A stretch of DNA of 64,000 nucleotides, taken from NCBI RefSeq assembly GCF_012034205.1, contig NZ_JAATEM010000022.1:62001-126000 (forward strand). The letters are read 5' to 3'. The translations under genes were made by a program, and so were the position numbers. The notes under the pieces are model-generated. The model did no database searches. It was given only the letters and a program-made list of their open reading frames with translations, and was not told where the DNA came from. Every line of letters starts with the position of its first letter. Within the stretch, counting starts at the first letter, position 1. Below are positions 1-8,563 of this stretch, in pieces. The DNA is from Streptomyces composti (lineage in GTDB: Bacteria; Actinomycetota; Actinomycetes; Streptomycetales; Streptomycetaceae).

Positions 1-367
1 GCGCGGCCGCCTCCTCCTGCTCCAGCAGCGCCTGTTCGGGTACGCCCTCCTCGCTCACCCGGTCAAGCAGCAGCGGATCGTCGGTCAGCGTCAGCCGCCG
101 CTGGTTGCGGATCACCTTCAGGCACTCGTGCCGTGCCGTGCGGGCCAGCCAGGCGCCCGCCTTGTCCGGTTCCCTGAGCCGGCCCAGATGCTGGGCGAAG
201 CGGAACCAGACGGTCTGACTGACCTCGTGCGCGTCCGCCTCGGAGAGCCGATGGGCGCGCACCACCGACCAGACCAGGGGGCCGAGCCCCTCCACGATCG
301 CCTTCCAGGCCGCCGCGTCCCCGTCGGCGGCGGACTGGACCAACGCGCCGACATCAGTACGGTCCAC
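1..367 (-). CDS. RNA polymerase ECF-type sigma factor, N-terminal part (cut by window edge)
   Basis: About 122 N-terminal residues are present; the gene runs off the left edge. The start is a GTG at 367 preceded by a GAGGGGTGGG ribosome site. The product begins MDRTDVGALVQSAADGDAAA and continues with a sigma region 2 core (residues about 28-85: LVWSVVRAHRLSEADAHEV, then QTVWFRFAQHL and ARTARHECLKVIRNQRR), typical of ECF sigma-70 factors that bind core polymerase and the -10 element. It lies 59 nt downstream of the S8 protease gene on the same strand, so the two probably share a transcript. An ATG-started frame from 396 is a different frame and is a shadow. The region 4 half that reads the -35 element is not visible, so the family group cannot be assigned. 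Confidence 0.85.
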   Translation of the reverse strand, partial: MDRTDVGALVQSAADGDAAAWKAIVEGLGPLVWSVVRAHRLSEADAHEVSQTVWFRFAQHLGRLREPDKAGAWLARTARHECLKVIRNQRRLTLTDDPLLLDRVSEEGVPEQALLEQEEAAA

Positions 368-426
368 GGTCCCACCCCTCGTGTACGACACGTCATCGTA
401 CGCCGCGGAGGGGAGCGTTCCGGTCC

Positions 427-1857
427 TCATGGGCGGGCGGACGGTTGCACGACCGGCGCAGGCCGCCAGGTCGGCGGCAGCAGCGCGGGAACGCGGGCGC
501 CGCGGACCTCGGCGAACTCGGTGACCGCGTCCAGCAGTTGCCGCCGGGCCTTGCGCGGGTCGGTCTCCGCCTGCGCGGTCATGTGCGCCGCGATCAGTCC
601 GGCCACGACCGGGGTCGCGAAGGAGGTGCCGCTCCACTGGGCCAGCCCCTCGAACATCACCTGGTCCGGTTTGGCCGAGCCGTTCTCCTCGCTGAGCACG
701 CCGGTGTGCCGCGGGTGGCTGCAGGTGCAGGCGTAGGAGAAGCCGTAGCGGCACTCCTCGTAGGTGGAGTGCTGGTACACGTACGGCACGGGGGTGTCGA
801 ATCCGGTGAGCGGACCGGTCAGGCGCTCGCCCGGCGCGTACACCCGCACCCAGGGGCCGTGGTTGGTGAAGCAGGCGCCGTACTCGCCGTCGCTGCGCAG
901 CGCGCCCACCGACAGCACGGCGTTCTCGTAGCCGGGCAGGGTGGCGTAGGCGGCGGGCCAGAACGGCATGGCGCCGGCGTTGTTGCCCGCGGCGGCGACC
1001 AGCAGGGTGTGCCGCTCGCGCAGCTCCTCCATGAACGCGTCGACGCCGAGCAGTCCGTCGGTGCGGCCGTTGGCGGTGCCGGCCGAGAGGCTGATGATGT
1101 CGGGCCAGCCGTCCCGTTCGACGGCCTCGAAGAGCTTCTCGCCGAACTCGGACTCCAGGACGGCGCCGGCGTCGTTGAGCGTATTGCGCACCGTGATCTC
1201 GGTGTGGGGGGCGACGGCGGCGACGAGACCGGCGATGAACGTGCCGTGGCCGCAGTACTGCCGCAGCACGCCGTCCTCGTCGCACTCCTGGACCTGGGCG
1301 TCGCCGCGGGTGTGGGCCAGTGGCGGGTAGGAGCGGTAGTCGTGCATCAGCCCGGTGTCGATCACCAGCACGCCCACGGCGGTGCCGGGGTCGTGCGGGC
1401 CCTCCGCGGGGGCCGGGTTGGGCTGTCCGGAGGCGGGGACGGGCACCGGTTCGTCGCCCGGGCAGGCATTGACGGCGATGTGCACCACGTGGTTGCGGCT
1501 GATCAGCCGGCGTCCGGCCCGGCCCTCGGTCGCGGTGAGCGCCCGCAGGGCGTTCGCGACCGCCGGGTCGCCGCTGCCGTCGCCCTCCCCCGGGTCGGCG
1601 ACCCGGATCCGGGTGATGCCGGAGCGGTTGGTCTCCGGGCTCACCCGCTCCACCCGGTCGGCGGGGAGTCCCGCGAACGTGGCGAAGTGCTGCCGCACGG
1701 TGTCCTCGACGATGCGGGCGTCCTCGCCGTCGCGGGCGAGCACGACGCCCTTCTCGTAGAAAAACTGGCCCGCGTCGTCGGGGCCGATCGCCAGGGGGAC
1801 GTCGGGCATCGAGCGCTGGATCTGGGCGAACTGCTCGCGGAATCGCTGTGGTGCCAT
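427..1857 (-). CDS. S8 family (subtilisin-like) serine peptidase
   Basis: 476 residues. The catalytic triad is complete: D167 in VLVIDTGL, H204 in YCGHGTFIAG and S412 in WSGTSFATPVVAG. The oxyanion asparagine lies in AAAGNNAG (about 291-292). There is no convincing signal peptide: the N-terminus (MAPQRFREQFAQIQRSM) is polar, so a cytoplasmic role is likely, unlike most secreted subtilases. Residues 1-150 form a non-catalytic N-terminal region (FYEKGVVLARDGEDARIVED) that may be a regulatory or adaptor domain. An insert near 361-385 is Cys/His-rich (EECRYGFSYACTCSHPRH) and might bind a metal. The gene is upstream of and co-directional with the sigma factor, and divergent from the TPR-CHAT gene. 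Family call is sure; its substrate is unknown. Confidence 0.93.
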   Translation of the reverse strand: MAPQRFREQFAQIQRSMPDVPLAIGPDDAGQFFYEKGVVLARDGEDARIVEDTVRQHFATFAGLPADRVERVSPETNRSGITRIRVADPGEGDGSGDPAVANALRALTATEGRAGRRLISRNHVVHIAVNACPGDEPVPVPASGQPNPAPAEGPHDPGTAVGVLVIDTGLMHDYRSYPPLAHTRGDAQVQECDEDGVLRQYCGHGTFIAGLVAAVAPHTEITVRNTLNDAGAVLESEFGEKLFEAVERDGWPDIISLSAGTANGRTDGLLGVDAFMEELRERHTLLVAAAGNNAGAMPFWPAAYATLPGYENAVLSVGALRSDGEYGACFTNHGPWVRVYAPGERLTGPLTGFDTPVPYVYQHSTYEECRYGFSYACTCSHPRHTGVLSEENGSAKPDQVMFEGLAQWSGTSFATPVVAGLIAAHMTAQAETDPRKARRQLLDAVTEFAEVRGARVPALLPPTWRPAPVVQPSARP

Positions 1858-1974
1858 GAGATGTCCTCCGCAGGGGCGACGGCGGCATGACGGCCGCCGG
1901 GCTTTTCGTCAATCAGAGCCGGCGGGCGGCCGTTTGATACAACGTCGAATCTGTGGGCCGCGGTTGCGGAGCAC

Positions 1975-1988
1975 TACCATCCGTGGGG
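1975..1988 (+). promoter_or_regulatory. Candidate -10 box for a leaderless TPR-CHAT transcript
   Basis: TACCAT at 1975-1980 fits TANNNT and sits 7 nt before the GTG at 1988. That spacing is typical of leaderless actinobacterial mRNAs, and no Shine-Dalgarno is visible before this GTG. No good -35 is seen at the matching distance; a TTGATA at 1934-1939 is too far upstream. The whole 130-nt gap (1858-1987) must also hold the promoter of the divergent protease-sigma operon. Confidence 0.4.
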
Positions 1989-4594
1989 TGACTGCGGGAG
2001 ACGACGCGGTGCAGGAACTGCTTCCGATGGTGTTCGCCGCGCCCCAGGAGGCCCTGGCCGGGGCACGCCGGGTGCTGGCCGGGCGGCCCGCGCCGCTGCA
2101 CGCCTCCGTCGCCCACCAGGTCATCGGCATCTGGCAGCGGGACTTCGGCGATCTGCGGCTTGCGCTGCGGCATCTGCGCCGGGCCCGGGACTGGGCGGCG
2201 CGCGCCGGTTCCGCCGAGCGGGAGGCGGACGTCCTGGCCACCCTCGGGGTCGCGCTGGTGCACGCCGGGCGGACCCGGCAGGGCATGGACGCCCTCGGCC
2301 GGGGCGTGGAGCGCGGCACCGGGCACACCCGGGCGCGGGTGCTGTTCAGGCGGGCGTACTCCTGGTGGGTGCTGGGGCACCACCGGGAGGCCCTGGAGGA
2401 CGTGCGGCGGGCGATCCCCGTGCTGCGCCAGGCCGGTGACGTGATCTGGACCGCGCGGGCGCTGACCCTGCGGGCGACGGTGCATCTGGCGCTGGGCGCG
2501 GTGGACCGGGCGGACGCGGACTTCACCGCGGCCGAAGCGCTGTGGGACACCACGGGACAGGAGCACGACAAGGCGGACGCGGTGGAGAGCCGGGGCCTTG
2601 CGGCGTTCCGCGCAGGTGACGTCCCGGCCGCGCTGCGGCTGCTCGACGAGGCGGAGGAACGCTACGCCAAGCTCGGCACGCCGACGTTCATGCTGAGCAT
2701 CCGCCGCTGCGAGGTGCTGATGGCGGCCGGTCTCGCCGCCGAGGCACTGGCCGAGGCGGACGCCGCGATCAAGGTGCTGGACGGGATCGGCGGGCAGTCC
2801 ACCCGCAAGGCGGAGCTGCTGCTGGCCGCGGCGCGGGCGGCCCGGCTGGCCGGCGACCCGCACACCGCGACGGACCGCGCGGGGCTCGCGGTGCGGCTGT
2901 TCGCCCGCCAGCACCGCGCCTGGTGGGAGGCGCACGCGCGGCTGGTGCTGACCGAGGCCCGGCACGCCGCGGGCCGCCGCTCCGGGCGGCTGGTGGCGGC
3001 CGCGGCGGCGGTGGCCGGGCAGCTGACGGCGCTGGGCGCCCCGGCCGCGCCGGAGGCCTATCTGCTCGCCGGACGGATCGCCCTGGAGCTCGGCCGGGCG
3101 GAGGAGGCGGAACGGCACCTCGCCGTCGCCGCCCGCAGCCGGCGCGGCGGTCCCCCGCTGGCCCGGATGACCGGCTGGGCGGCGCAGGCGCTGCGCGCCC
3201 GGGCGGCCGGCTCCGCACGGGGCGTGCTGGAGGCCTGCCGGCGCGGCCTCGACGTGCTCGACGACCACCGGATGACGCTGGGCGCCTCGGAGTTGCGTGC
3301 CCGCGCCACCGCGCAGGGCGCCGAGCTGGCGGCGCTGGCGCAGCAGGCCTGCCTGGCCTCCGGCGGTCCGCGGCGGCTGCTGGTGTGGAGCGAGCGCTGG
3401 CGGGCCACCGTCCTGTCCGCCCCGCCCACCCGGCCGCCGGCCGACCCGGCGCTGCTCAGCGGTATGACCGCCTACCGGGAGATCGCCGCCCGCGCCGAGG
3501 AGGCCCGCCAGGAGGGCCGGCCCGTGCCCGCGCTGGAACGCGAACAGCGCCGCCTGGAGCGGGAGATCCGCTCCCGTACCCTGCACATGCGCGGCGAGGC
3601 GGCGGGCGACGGCGACCGGTTCGACGTGGGCACCCTGCTGCGGCATCTGGGCGACGACAGCACGCTGGTGGAACTCGCCGTACTGGACGGCCGGGTGCAG
3701 GTGCTGGTGTGCGCGCGGGGCCGGGTGCGGCGGTTCGAGGCGGGGCTGCTCACGGCGGCGGAGACCGAGGCGGAGCACGTCCAGGCGGGGCTGAGACGGC
3801 TGGCGCATCCGGGGGCGGCGGCGCGGCTGCCGCTGGTGGAGGCCGCGGGGCGGCGCCTGGAGGAGCTGCTGCTCGGCCCGGCGGCAAAGCACCTGGGCGG
3901 CGGCCCGCTGGTGATCGTGCCGCCGGGGCGGCTGCACCGGGTGCCGTGGGCGCTGCTGCCGTCCCTGCGGGACCGGGTGCTCAGTGTGTCGCCGTCGGCG
4001 AGCAGCTGGCTGCGCGCGAAGCGGACGGTGCCGCCGCCCGGGGGCCGGCAGGTGCTGGTGCGCGGCCCGGGGCTCGCGACCGGAGGTGCGGAGGTGCCCG
4101 AACTGGCGGACCGCTACGGCGCCGCCACCGTCCTGGAGCACGACGGTGCGACGGTGCCGCGGGTGCTCGCGGAGCTGGACGGTGCGGCGCTGGCCCACAT
4201 CGCGGCGCACGGCGCGTTCCGCGCAGACGGGCCGATGTTCTCCTCTCTGCGGATGGAGGACGGGCCGCTCATCGTGCACGACTTCGAGCGCCTGGACCGC
4301 AGCCCGTACCGCATCATCCTGTCCTGCTGCGACACGGCCCGCTTCGCCGCCGTCGGCGCGGACGAACTCCTCGGGCTGGTCACCGCGTTGCTGCCGCTCG
4401 GCACCGCGGGCGTGGTGGCGTGCAGCGCCCCGGTCAACGACGCGGCGGTGGTCCCGCTGATGCTGGCCCTGCACAAGGGCCTCGGCGCGGGCCTGTCCCT
4501 GGCCGAGGCCCTGCGCGACGCGCGGGCCGCCCTGCCGGGCGACGCGGTGCACCAGGCGACGGGCTGGGCGTTCACGGCGTTCGGGGCGGCCTGA
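1988..4594 (+). CDS. TPR-repeat CHAT-domain (caspase-like) protein
   Basis: 868 residues from a GTG at 1988, chosen because upstream in-frame codons read low-complexity sequence and a -10 box lies 7 nt before it. Residues about 1-480 are Ala/Leu/Arg-rich helical repeats typical of TPRs (DLRLALRHLRRARDWAARAG; ADVLATLGVALVHAGRTRQG). The C-terminal third is a CHAT domain (Caspase HetF Associated with TPRs). Its catalytic His is H741 in HIAAHGAF, and its Cys is C781, the second Cys of ILSCCDTARFAAVGADE. CHAT proteins are cysteine peptidases related to caspases and separases, usually triggered by a partner sensed through the TPRs. Divergence from an S8 peptidase-sigma operon suggests a joint regulatory or cell-fate circuit, which is inference. 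No signal peptide or TM segment is seen. Confidence 0.93.
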   Translation: MTAGDDAVQELLPMVFAAPQEALAGARRVLAGRPAPLHASVAHQVIGIWQRDFGDLRLALRHLRRARDWAARAGSAEREADVLATLGVALVHAGRTRQGMDALGRGVERGTGHTRARVLFRRAYSWWVLGHHREALEDVRRAIPVLRQAGDVIWTARALTLRATVHLALGAVDRADADFTAAEALWDTTGQEHDKADAVESRGLAAFRAGDVPAALRLLDEAEERYAKLGTPTFMLSIRRCEVLMAAGLAAEALAEADAAIKVLDGIGGQSTRKAELLLAAARAARLAGDPHTATDRAGLAVRLFARQHRAWWEAHARLVLTEARHAAGRRSGRLVAAAAAVAGQLTALGAPAAPEAYLLAGRIALELGRAEEAERHLAVAARSRRGGPPLARMTGWAAQALRARAAGSARGVLEACRRGLDVLDDHRMTLGASELRARATAQGAELAALAQQACLASGGPRRLLVWSERWRATVLSAPPTRPPADPALLSGMTAYREIAARAEEARQEGRPVPALEREQRRLEREIRSRTLHMRGEAAGDGDRFDVGTLLRHLGDDSTLVELAVLDGRVQVLVCARGRVRRFEAGLLTAAETEAEHVQAGLRRLAHPGAAARLPLVEAAGRRLEELLLGPAAKHLGGGPLVIVPPGRLHRVPWALLPSLRDRVLSVSPSASSWLRAKRTVPPPGGRQVLVRGPGLATGGAEVPELADRYGAATVLEHDGATVPRVLAELDGAALAHIAAHGAFRADGPMFSSLRMEDGPLIVHDFERLDRSPYRIILSCCDTARFAAVGADELLGLVTALLPLGTAGVVACSAPVNDAAVVPLMLALHKGLGAGLSLAEALRDARAALPGDAVHQATGWAFTAFGAA

Positions 4595-4787
4595 CGCCCC
4601 GTCCCGGGCCCCGGCCGCCTCGCGTTGCGGAGGGCGGCGTGCGGGTGAACAGTGGAGATGTAACGGCATTGCGCCGCCCGGCCCTCGTCTCGCGTCCCGT
4701 CGCAGCGCCGCCCGCGAAGGCCGACGCCCGCAGGGGCCATCGCCCGCGAGGACGCGCAGCACACCGCAGAACGCATCGGGAACCGCC

Positions 4788-6497
4788 ATGGCCATCTCCT
4801 CCCGCCGGCCTGTCACATACCGGGTCTGCGCATCCGCGGTGGCCGCGGTGCTCGCGCTGCCGGCGGGCGTCACGACGGCCCTGGCGGCTCCGGCGGCGGA
4901 AGGGAGCGCCGCCGGCGGCGCATCCGCGCGGACGGCGCCGCCACCGTCCGCGGACGAGCCGCCGGCGGAGGCCGACAGCACCGAACCGCCGCCCGCCACA
5001 CCCTCCGGCACAGCGGATCCGCCGGACACCGACCCCGGCCCCACCAGCCCCTCCGACGGTTCTTCGGACGAGGGCGAGGTCGGTCCGGGGGACGACGGGG
5101 GGACCACCGGGGGCGACGGCGACGAGGAGAAGAAGGACGGAGAAAGGGACGGCGGAGGGGACGGGGACAGCGGGGACGACGGAGGGTCCGACGGGGACGA
5201 TCAGGACGGAAAGAAGAAGGACGGCACGCGGACGGCGGCCGCCGCCGTGGCGGAGCAGAAGCGGGAAGTCGACGAGGTGACCGAGGAACTGAGGAACCTC
5301 GCCGCCGAGGCGCCCGGGGAACTCACGGCCAGTGTCGAGCAGTTGACGTCTCTTCTGGAGAAGACCTCGAGCGCCCGCACCTCGCCGCAGGAGCGGGAGG
5401 GGATCGTCGGGACCGCCCGGGAACTCGCCGGCGTCCTGAAGACGATCAATGCCTCCGGCATCCCCGGTGACGTCCGCAAGGACCTCGTCGCCGCCGTCAG
5501 GCGGCTGGTCTCCGCCCTGGACGTGGCCGGCGACCCCGAGGTGCCGCCCGAGCAGCGGGCCATGGCGGTGGTGGTCCTGCGCCGGTCGGCGGCCGTTCTC
5601 GAGCTGATCGCCGATCCCGGCACGCCGGAGGATGTGCGGCAGCGTCTGGCGCGCACCATACGGCAGTTGACCGGCGCTCTGACGATGGACGGCGAGCCGA
5701 AGGCGCTTCTGACGGGTGCCCCGAGGCAAGGGCTCCGGCCCGCCGGCCGGATAGGGGTCGGCCTGAGCACCATCGCCCAGTCCGAGACCTCCGACGGGAC
5801 GCGCAAGGACCTGGCCGACGCCACGGACGAGGGCAGCAGGGCCCTGGAGGAGGCCAACGACCCCACCAGGTCCGGGGAGGAGCGGGCCGAGGCGCGCAAG
5901 GAGCTGAACGAGCAGCTGCGCCGGCTGAAGAAGCTGCTCGGGGAGGAGGCCGTGGCCCGGGGTCTGCCCGACACGGGCCTCGGCGAGGCCGCCGAACGGT
6001 GCACCGACGCCGTGTTCGCATCGGTCTCCGACCGGAAGCTCGCGGGTGAGCTCGGGCAGATCGGCCCCGCGGGCTGGGCCGAGAAGGGCGTCAAGGACTA
6101 CTGGAAGTCCGAACGGGCCGAGCCCGCCGCCCTCGAGGTGTACGCCCAGTTGCGCAACGACGAGCACGACGAGGCCCGGTTCGAGATCGCACGGCTCATC
6201 AGCCGGCTCGCCGAAGAGGTGGTACCGGCGAGCGATCTCATCGCGACGATCGGCACCCCGGGACTGCAGTGCCTGCAGTCGTCCCGGCTCCTCGACGGGC
6301 AGGGGGTCGGGACGGGCACCTGGTTCGCCCTGGCCCAGGAGGTGGCGGCGCAGGGACGGCAGCCGGCGTCACTCACCGGCTCCGCCCAGCAGCTCGACGA
6401 CGGGTACCGACATGTCGACATGCGTGGTGGCCACGCCGTACCGGGTGTCCTCCCTCCTCTCCTCCGACCGGGCGACCGGCCCCCGGAAGTGGAATGA
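4788..6497 (+). CDS. Secreted Asp/Gly-rich helical-repeat protein, unknown function
   Basis: 569 residues. A signal peptide is evident: RR at 6-7, a hydrophobic core VCASAVAAVLALPAGV and cleavage near ALAAPAAEG (about 35). Residues about 36-150 are low-complexity, rich in Pro, then Asp/Gly/Lys (GDDGGTTGGDGDEEKKDG), likely a flexible cell-wall-spanning spacer. From about 155 there are repeated amphipathic helix pairs of about 38 residues (SVEQLTSLLEKTSSARTSP; VAAVRRLVSALDVAGDPEVP; RTIRQLTGALTM). I do not recognise a catalytic domain. The last about 43 residues overlap the convergent gene antisense, and their codon bias is poor, so the native C-terminus may be lost. Its location just after the CHAT gene is suggestive but does not prove linkage. 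Confidence 0.72.
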   Translation: MAISSRRPVTYRVCASAVAAVLALPAGVTTALAAPAAEGSAAGGASARTAPPPSADEPPAEADSTEPPPATPSGTADPPDTDPGPTSPSDGSSDEGEVGPGDDGGTTGGDGDEEKKDGERDGGGDGDSGDDGGSDGDDQDGKKKDGTRTAAAAVAEQKREVDEVTEELRNLAAEAPGELTASVEQLTSLLEKTSSARTSPQEREGIVGTARELAGVLKTINASGIPGDVRKDLVAAVRRLVSALDVAGDPEVPPEQRAMAVVVLRRSAAVLELIADPGTPEDVRQRLARTIRQLTGALTMDGEPKALLTGAPRQGLRPAGRIGVGLSTIAQSETSDGTRKDLADATDEGSRALEEANDPTRSGEERAEARKELNEQLRRLKKLLGEEAVARGLPDTGLGEAAERCTDAVFASVSDRKLAGELGQIGPAGWAEKGVKDYWKSERAEPAALEVYAQLRNDEHDEARFEIARLISRLAEEVVPASDLIATIGTPGLQCLQSSRLLDGQGVGTGTWFALAQEVAAQGRQPASLTGSAQQLDDGYRHVDMRGGHAVPGVLPPLLRPGDRPPEVE

Positions 6498-7805
6498 CGA
6501 GACGGAGTACCGGGGTGACTGGTCCGGCGCCCAGACCGCCGTCACGTACCTCGGGGTGCGGGTCACATTGATGAGGTTGTTGTTGTGCCGCACCCGGCCG
6601 TGGAAGACCAGCTGCTCCCCGCACTCCTCCACCGCGCAGTAGTGCGGGCTGCTCCGGTCCCAGGACCGGTGCACCTGGCGCAGCTCCCGCGCGTCGATCC
6701 TGCCCCGGTCCTTCCTCATGAAGGTGACCTGGAGCAAGACGTTGATCTCGTCGAACTCGGCGTTCCTGGGGATCTGGACGACGCGCTGCAGCTCGAACCG
6801 CTGCCCCACGTCCAGCGAGTCGCCGGGACGGTAGAAGAGCCCGCTGCTGATCGGGGTGTACTGCAGCTGGTCCACATAGCGCTCGGCCTCGCCGGCCCCC
6901 GCCGCGTCCAGGCTCTTGCGCCACTCCCTGACCCGGTCGCTCCCGCTGCCGTACTCGGCGGTCCGCCCGTAGACCGAGTAGTCGTCGATGAGGACGTAGG
7001 CCGGGATGCCCCCGTCGTTCTTCATGGAGAGCTTCAGCGGCACGTGCACATAGGGGTGCCTGGGGTCGGGCCGTGGCGTGCCGAACTCGGCCTTCAGGGC
7101 GATGTGCACGGGCGCCGACACCGGCTGGTACATGGTCGAGTACGCCAGGCTCACCGCGGACAGCAGCGCCGTGACCACCACACCGGCGGCGAAGGTTCTG
7201 GGCCGGGGCAGCGCCTGCCAGGCGCGCTCCCTGACCAGGAGCCACAGCGCCCACATGGCCCAGCACCACAGCGGCGCGAAGATCAGCAGATACGGCGTGA
7301 ACTCCGTCTCCTCGAACCACATGAACAGCAGCAGGCCGGTGGTGGCCAGCGTGATCAGCGTCCCCAGCAGCACCAGCGCCCCGGAGGCTCTGCTGCGCCG
7401 CCGCCCGCAGTGGTCCACCGCCGCCACGGTCGCCGCGCCCAGGACCACGGCGGAGAGCACGAACACGGCTCCGGTGACCCGCTGGGCGAAGGTGAGCGCG
7501 CCGAGGGCGTCCGGCCAGCCGATCAGCATGTGCAGGATCGTGGAGGCGAGCATCCCGGCGGTCATCAGGACGGTGGTGGCGCGCCGGCGCCACGGGCGGT
7601 CGGGCCAGGTGCTGCTGCCGCCGCCGCTCCAGAACACCTGGCCGGGGTCGTCGAGGTCCAGGTTCTCCGGGTATCCCAGGCGGGTGAGCAGGCGCCGCAG
7701 CTCGGTCAGGGACCAGACGCTGCCCACGGTCTCGCTGCCCACGACGATGCGGCGCAGGCCCCGGCTGTCCGGAGGCCCGACCCTCACCCAGGGACGGATG
7801 CTCAT
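6369..7805 (-). CDS. Integral membrane protein, five TM segments, unknown function
   Basis: 478 residues from the ATG at 7805 (MSIRPWVRVGPPDSRGLRRI). An in-frame start at 7901 would only add low-complexity residues. Five hydrophobic segments lie near the N-terminal half: LMTAGMLASTILHMLIGW, FVLSAVVLGAATVAAV, LVLLGTLITLATTGLLLFMW, LLIFAPLWCWAMWALWLLV and VVVTALLSAVSLAYS. They are followed by a large, probably extracytoplasmic C-terminal domain of beta character. I do not recognise the family. The 3' end overlaps the convergent secreted-protein ORF by 129 nt. In the overlap this strand keeps the normal G/C-ending codons while the other does not, so this is the real coding strand there. Confidence 0.75.
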   Translation of the reverse strand: MSIRPWVRVGPPDSRGLRRIVVGSETVGSVWSLTELRRLLTRLGYPENLDLDDPGQVFWSGGGSSTWPDRPWRRRATTVLMTAGMLASTILHMLIGWPDALGALTFAQRVTGAVFVLSAVVLGAATVAAVDHCGRRRSRASGALVLLGTLITLATTGLLLFMWFEETEFTPYLLIFAPLWCWAMWALWLLVRERAWQALPRPRTFAAGVVVTALLSAVSLAYSTMYQPVSAPVHIALKAEFGTPRPDPRHPYVHVPLKLSMKNDGGIPAYVLIDDYSVYGRTAEYGSGSDRVREWRKSLDAAGAGEAERYVDQLQYTPISSGLFYRPGDSLDVGQRFELQRVVQIPRNAEFDEINVLLQVTFMRKDRGRIDARELRQVHRSWDRSSPHYCAVEECGEQLVFHGRVRHNNNLINVTRTPRYVTAVWAPDQSPRYSVSSFHFRGPVARSEERREDTRYGVATTHVDMSVPVVELLGGAGE

Positions 7806-7884
7806 GATCCCAGGCTCGGTCCGGCATGGGTCCGCTGCATGCGCGACTCCCCCGTCCGGCCCACGGCCGGCCCCGCGGACAGCA

Positions 7885-7922
7885 CGAAGGGCCCGTCTCA
7901 CCGGAGTGAGACGGGCCCTTCG
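7885..7922 (-). terminator. Intrinsic-type terminator of tRNA-Pro copy 1
   Basis: Perfect 16-bp stem (CGAAGGGCCCGTCTCA and its complement) with a 6-nt loop CCGGAG, starting 27 nt past the 3' end of the leftward tRNA gene. No U-tract follows, as is normal for Streptomyces terminators. It also separates the tRNA from the membrane-protein gene. Confidence 0.8.
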
Positions 7923-7949
7923 TCCGAGTTCTGGCGACTCGCTCGCCCG

Positions 7950-8023
<74 letters not shown>

Positions 8024-8170
8024 TCGCGCGGCCGGGACGCCCCGGCGAACGCGCAGGTCAACCCTACAACATCCGCGGGAGTGGAACACGACGTTGTGTC
8101 GGGCCCCGGCGTCCGATTCCGCGCACTCTGTCGCCCCTGTGTGCGCGCCGGCACCGGTTACCGTCGCCAC

Positions 8171-8521
8171 ATGACCCAGTCCAGCTTCATCGTCCACATC
8201 CCCGACGCCGAGCTCTCCCCCGAGCCGCTCGCTCCGGAGCAGATCGTCTCCGGCTCGCCGGAGGTGACCGGCAAGGTCGTCTGGGAGTCGCCGGACGGCA
8301 AGCGGATCCGGGGCATCTGGCAGATCACCCCCGGGGTCGTCACCGACACCGAGGCGGACGAGCTGTTCGTGGTGATCAGCGGCTCGGCGACCATCGAGGT
8401 GGAGAACGGTCCGACGCTGCACGTGGGCCCCGGCGACATGGCCGTGCTGCGCGAGGGCGACCGGACCACCTGGACCGTGCACGAGACCCTGCGCAAGGCG
8501 TACGACATCCACTTCGGCTGA
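8171..8521 (+). CDS. Small cupin-domain protein
   Basis: 116 residues, a single-domain cupin of the DUF861/ureidoglycine-aminohydrolase-like type. The core is LSPEPLAPEQIVSGSPEV, then KVVWESPDGKRIRGIWQITP, GVVTDTEADELFVVISGSAT and GDMAVLREGDRTTWTVHETL. The usual metal-binding HxH...E pattern is largely replaced; an E in the EADELF strand and a late HE remain, so catalytic activity is unsure. The start is an ATG only 6 nt after a TACCGT box (8159-8164), consistent with a leaderless mRNA. Proteins of this type often follow amine or ureide metabolism, but no such neighbours are here, so the substrate is unknown. Confidence 0.85.
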   Translation: MTQSSFIVHIPDAELSPEPLAPEQIVSGSPEVTGKVVWESPDGKRIRGIWQITPGVVTDTEADELFVVISGSATIEVENGPTLHVGPGDMAVLREGDRTTWTVHETLRKAYDIHFG

Positions 8522-8530
8522 GACCGTCCG

Positions 8531-8549
8531 GGGCCGGCCGCACCGGCCC
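8531..8549. terminator. Hairpin between convergent cupin and LacI genes
   Basis: A 7-bp perfect stem GGGCCGG/CCGGCCC with a 5-nt loop CCGCA, 9 nt after the cupin stop and just before the stop of the convergent LacI gene. It is likely to serve both directions. Confidence 0.55.
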
Positions 8550-8563
8550 TTGCCGCGGGGGAG

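Noticed and set aside
445..1890. A 481-codon plus-strand frame opposite the S8 peptidase
   Set aside because: Shadow of the peptidase; no motif and poor codon bias.
1913..5107. A 1064-codon open frame on the minus strand
   Set aside because: It is antisense to the TPR-CHAT gene and the start of the secreted-protein gene. Composition is Pro/Arg/Gln-rich with no domain, and high GC makes long spurious frames common. It is a shadow.
2923..5280. A 785-codon plus-strand frame overlapping the CHAT gene
   Set aside because: Gly/Arg/Ala-rich out-of-frame reading of the CHAT gene; it has no motif and the CHAT frame holds the catalytic residues.
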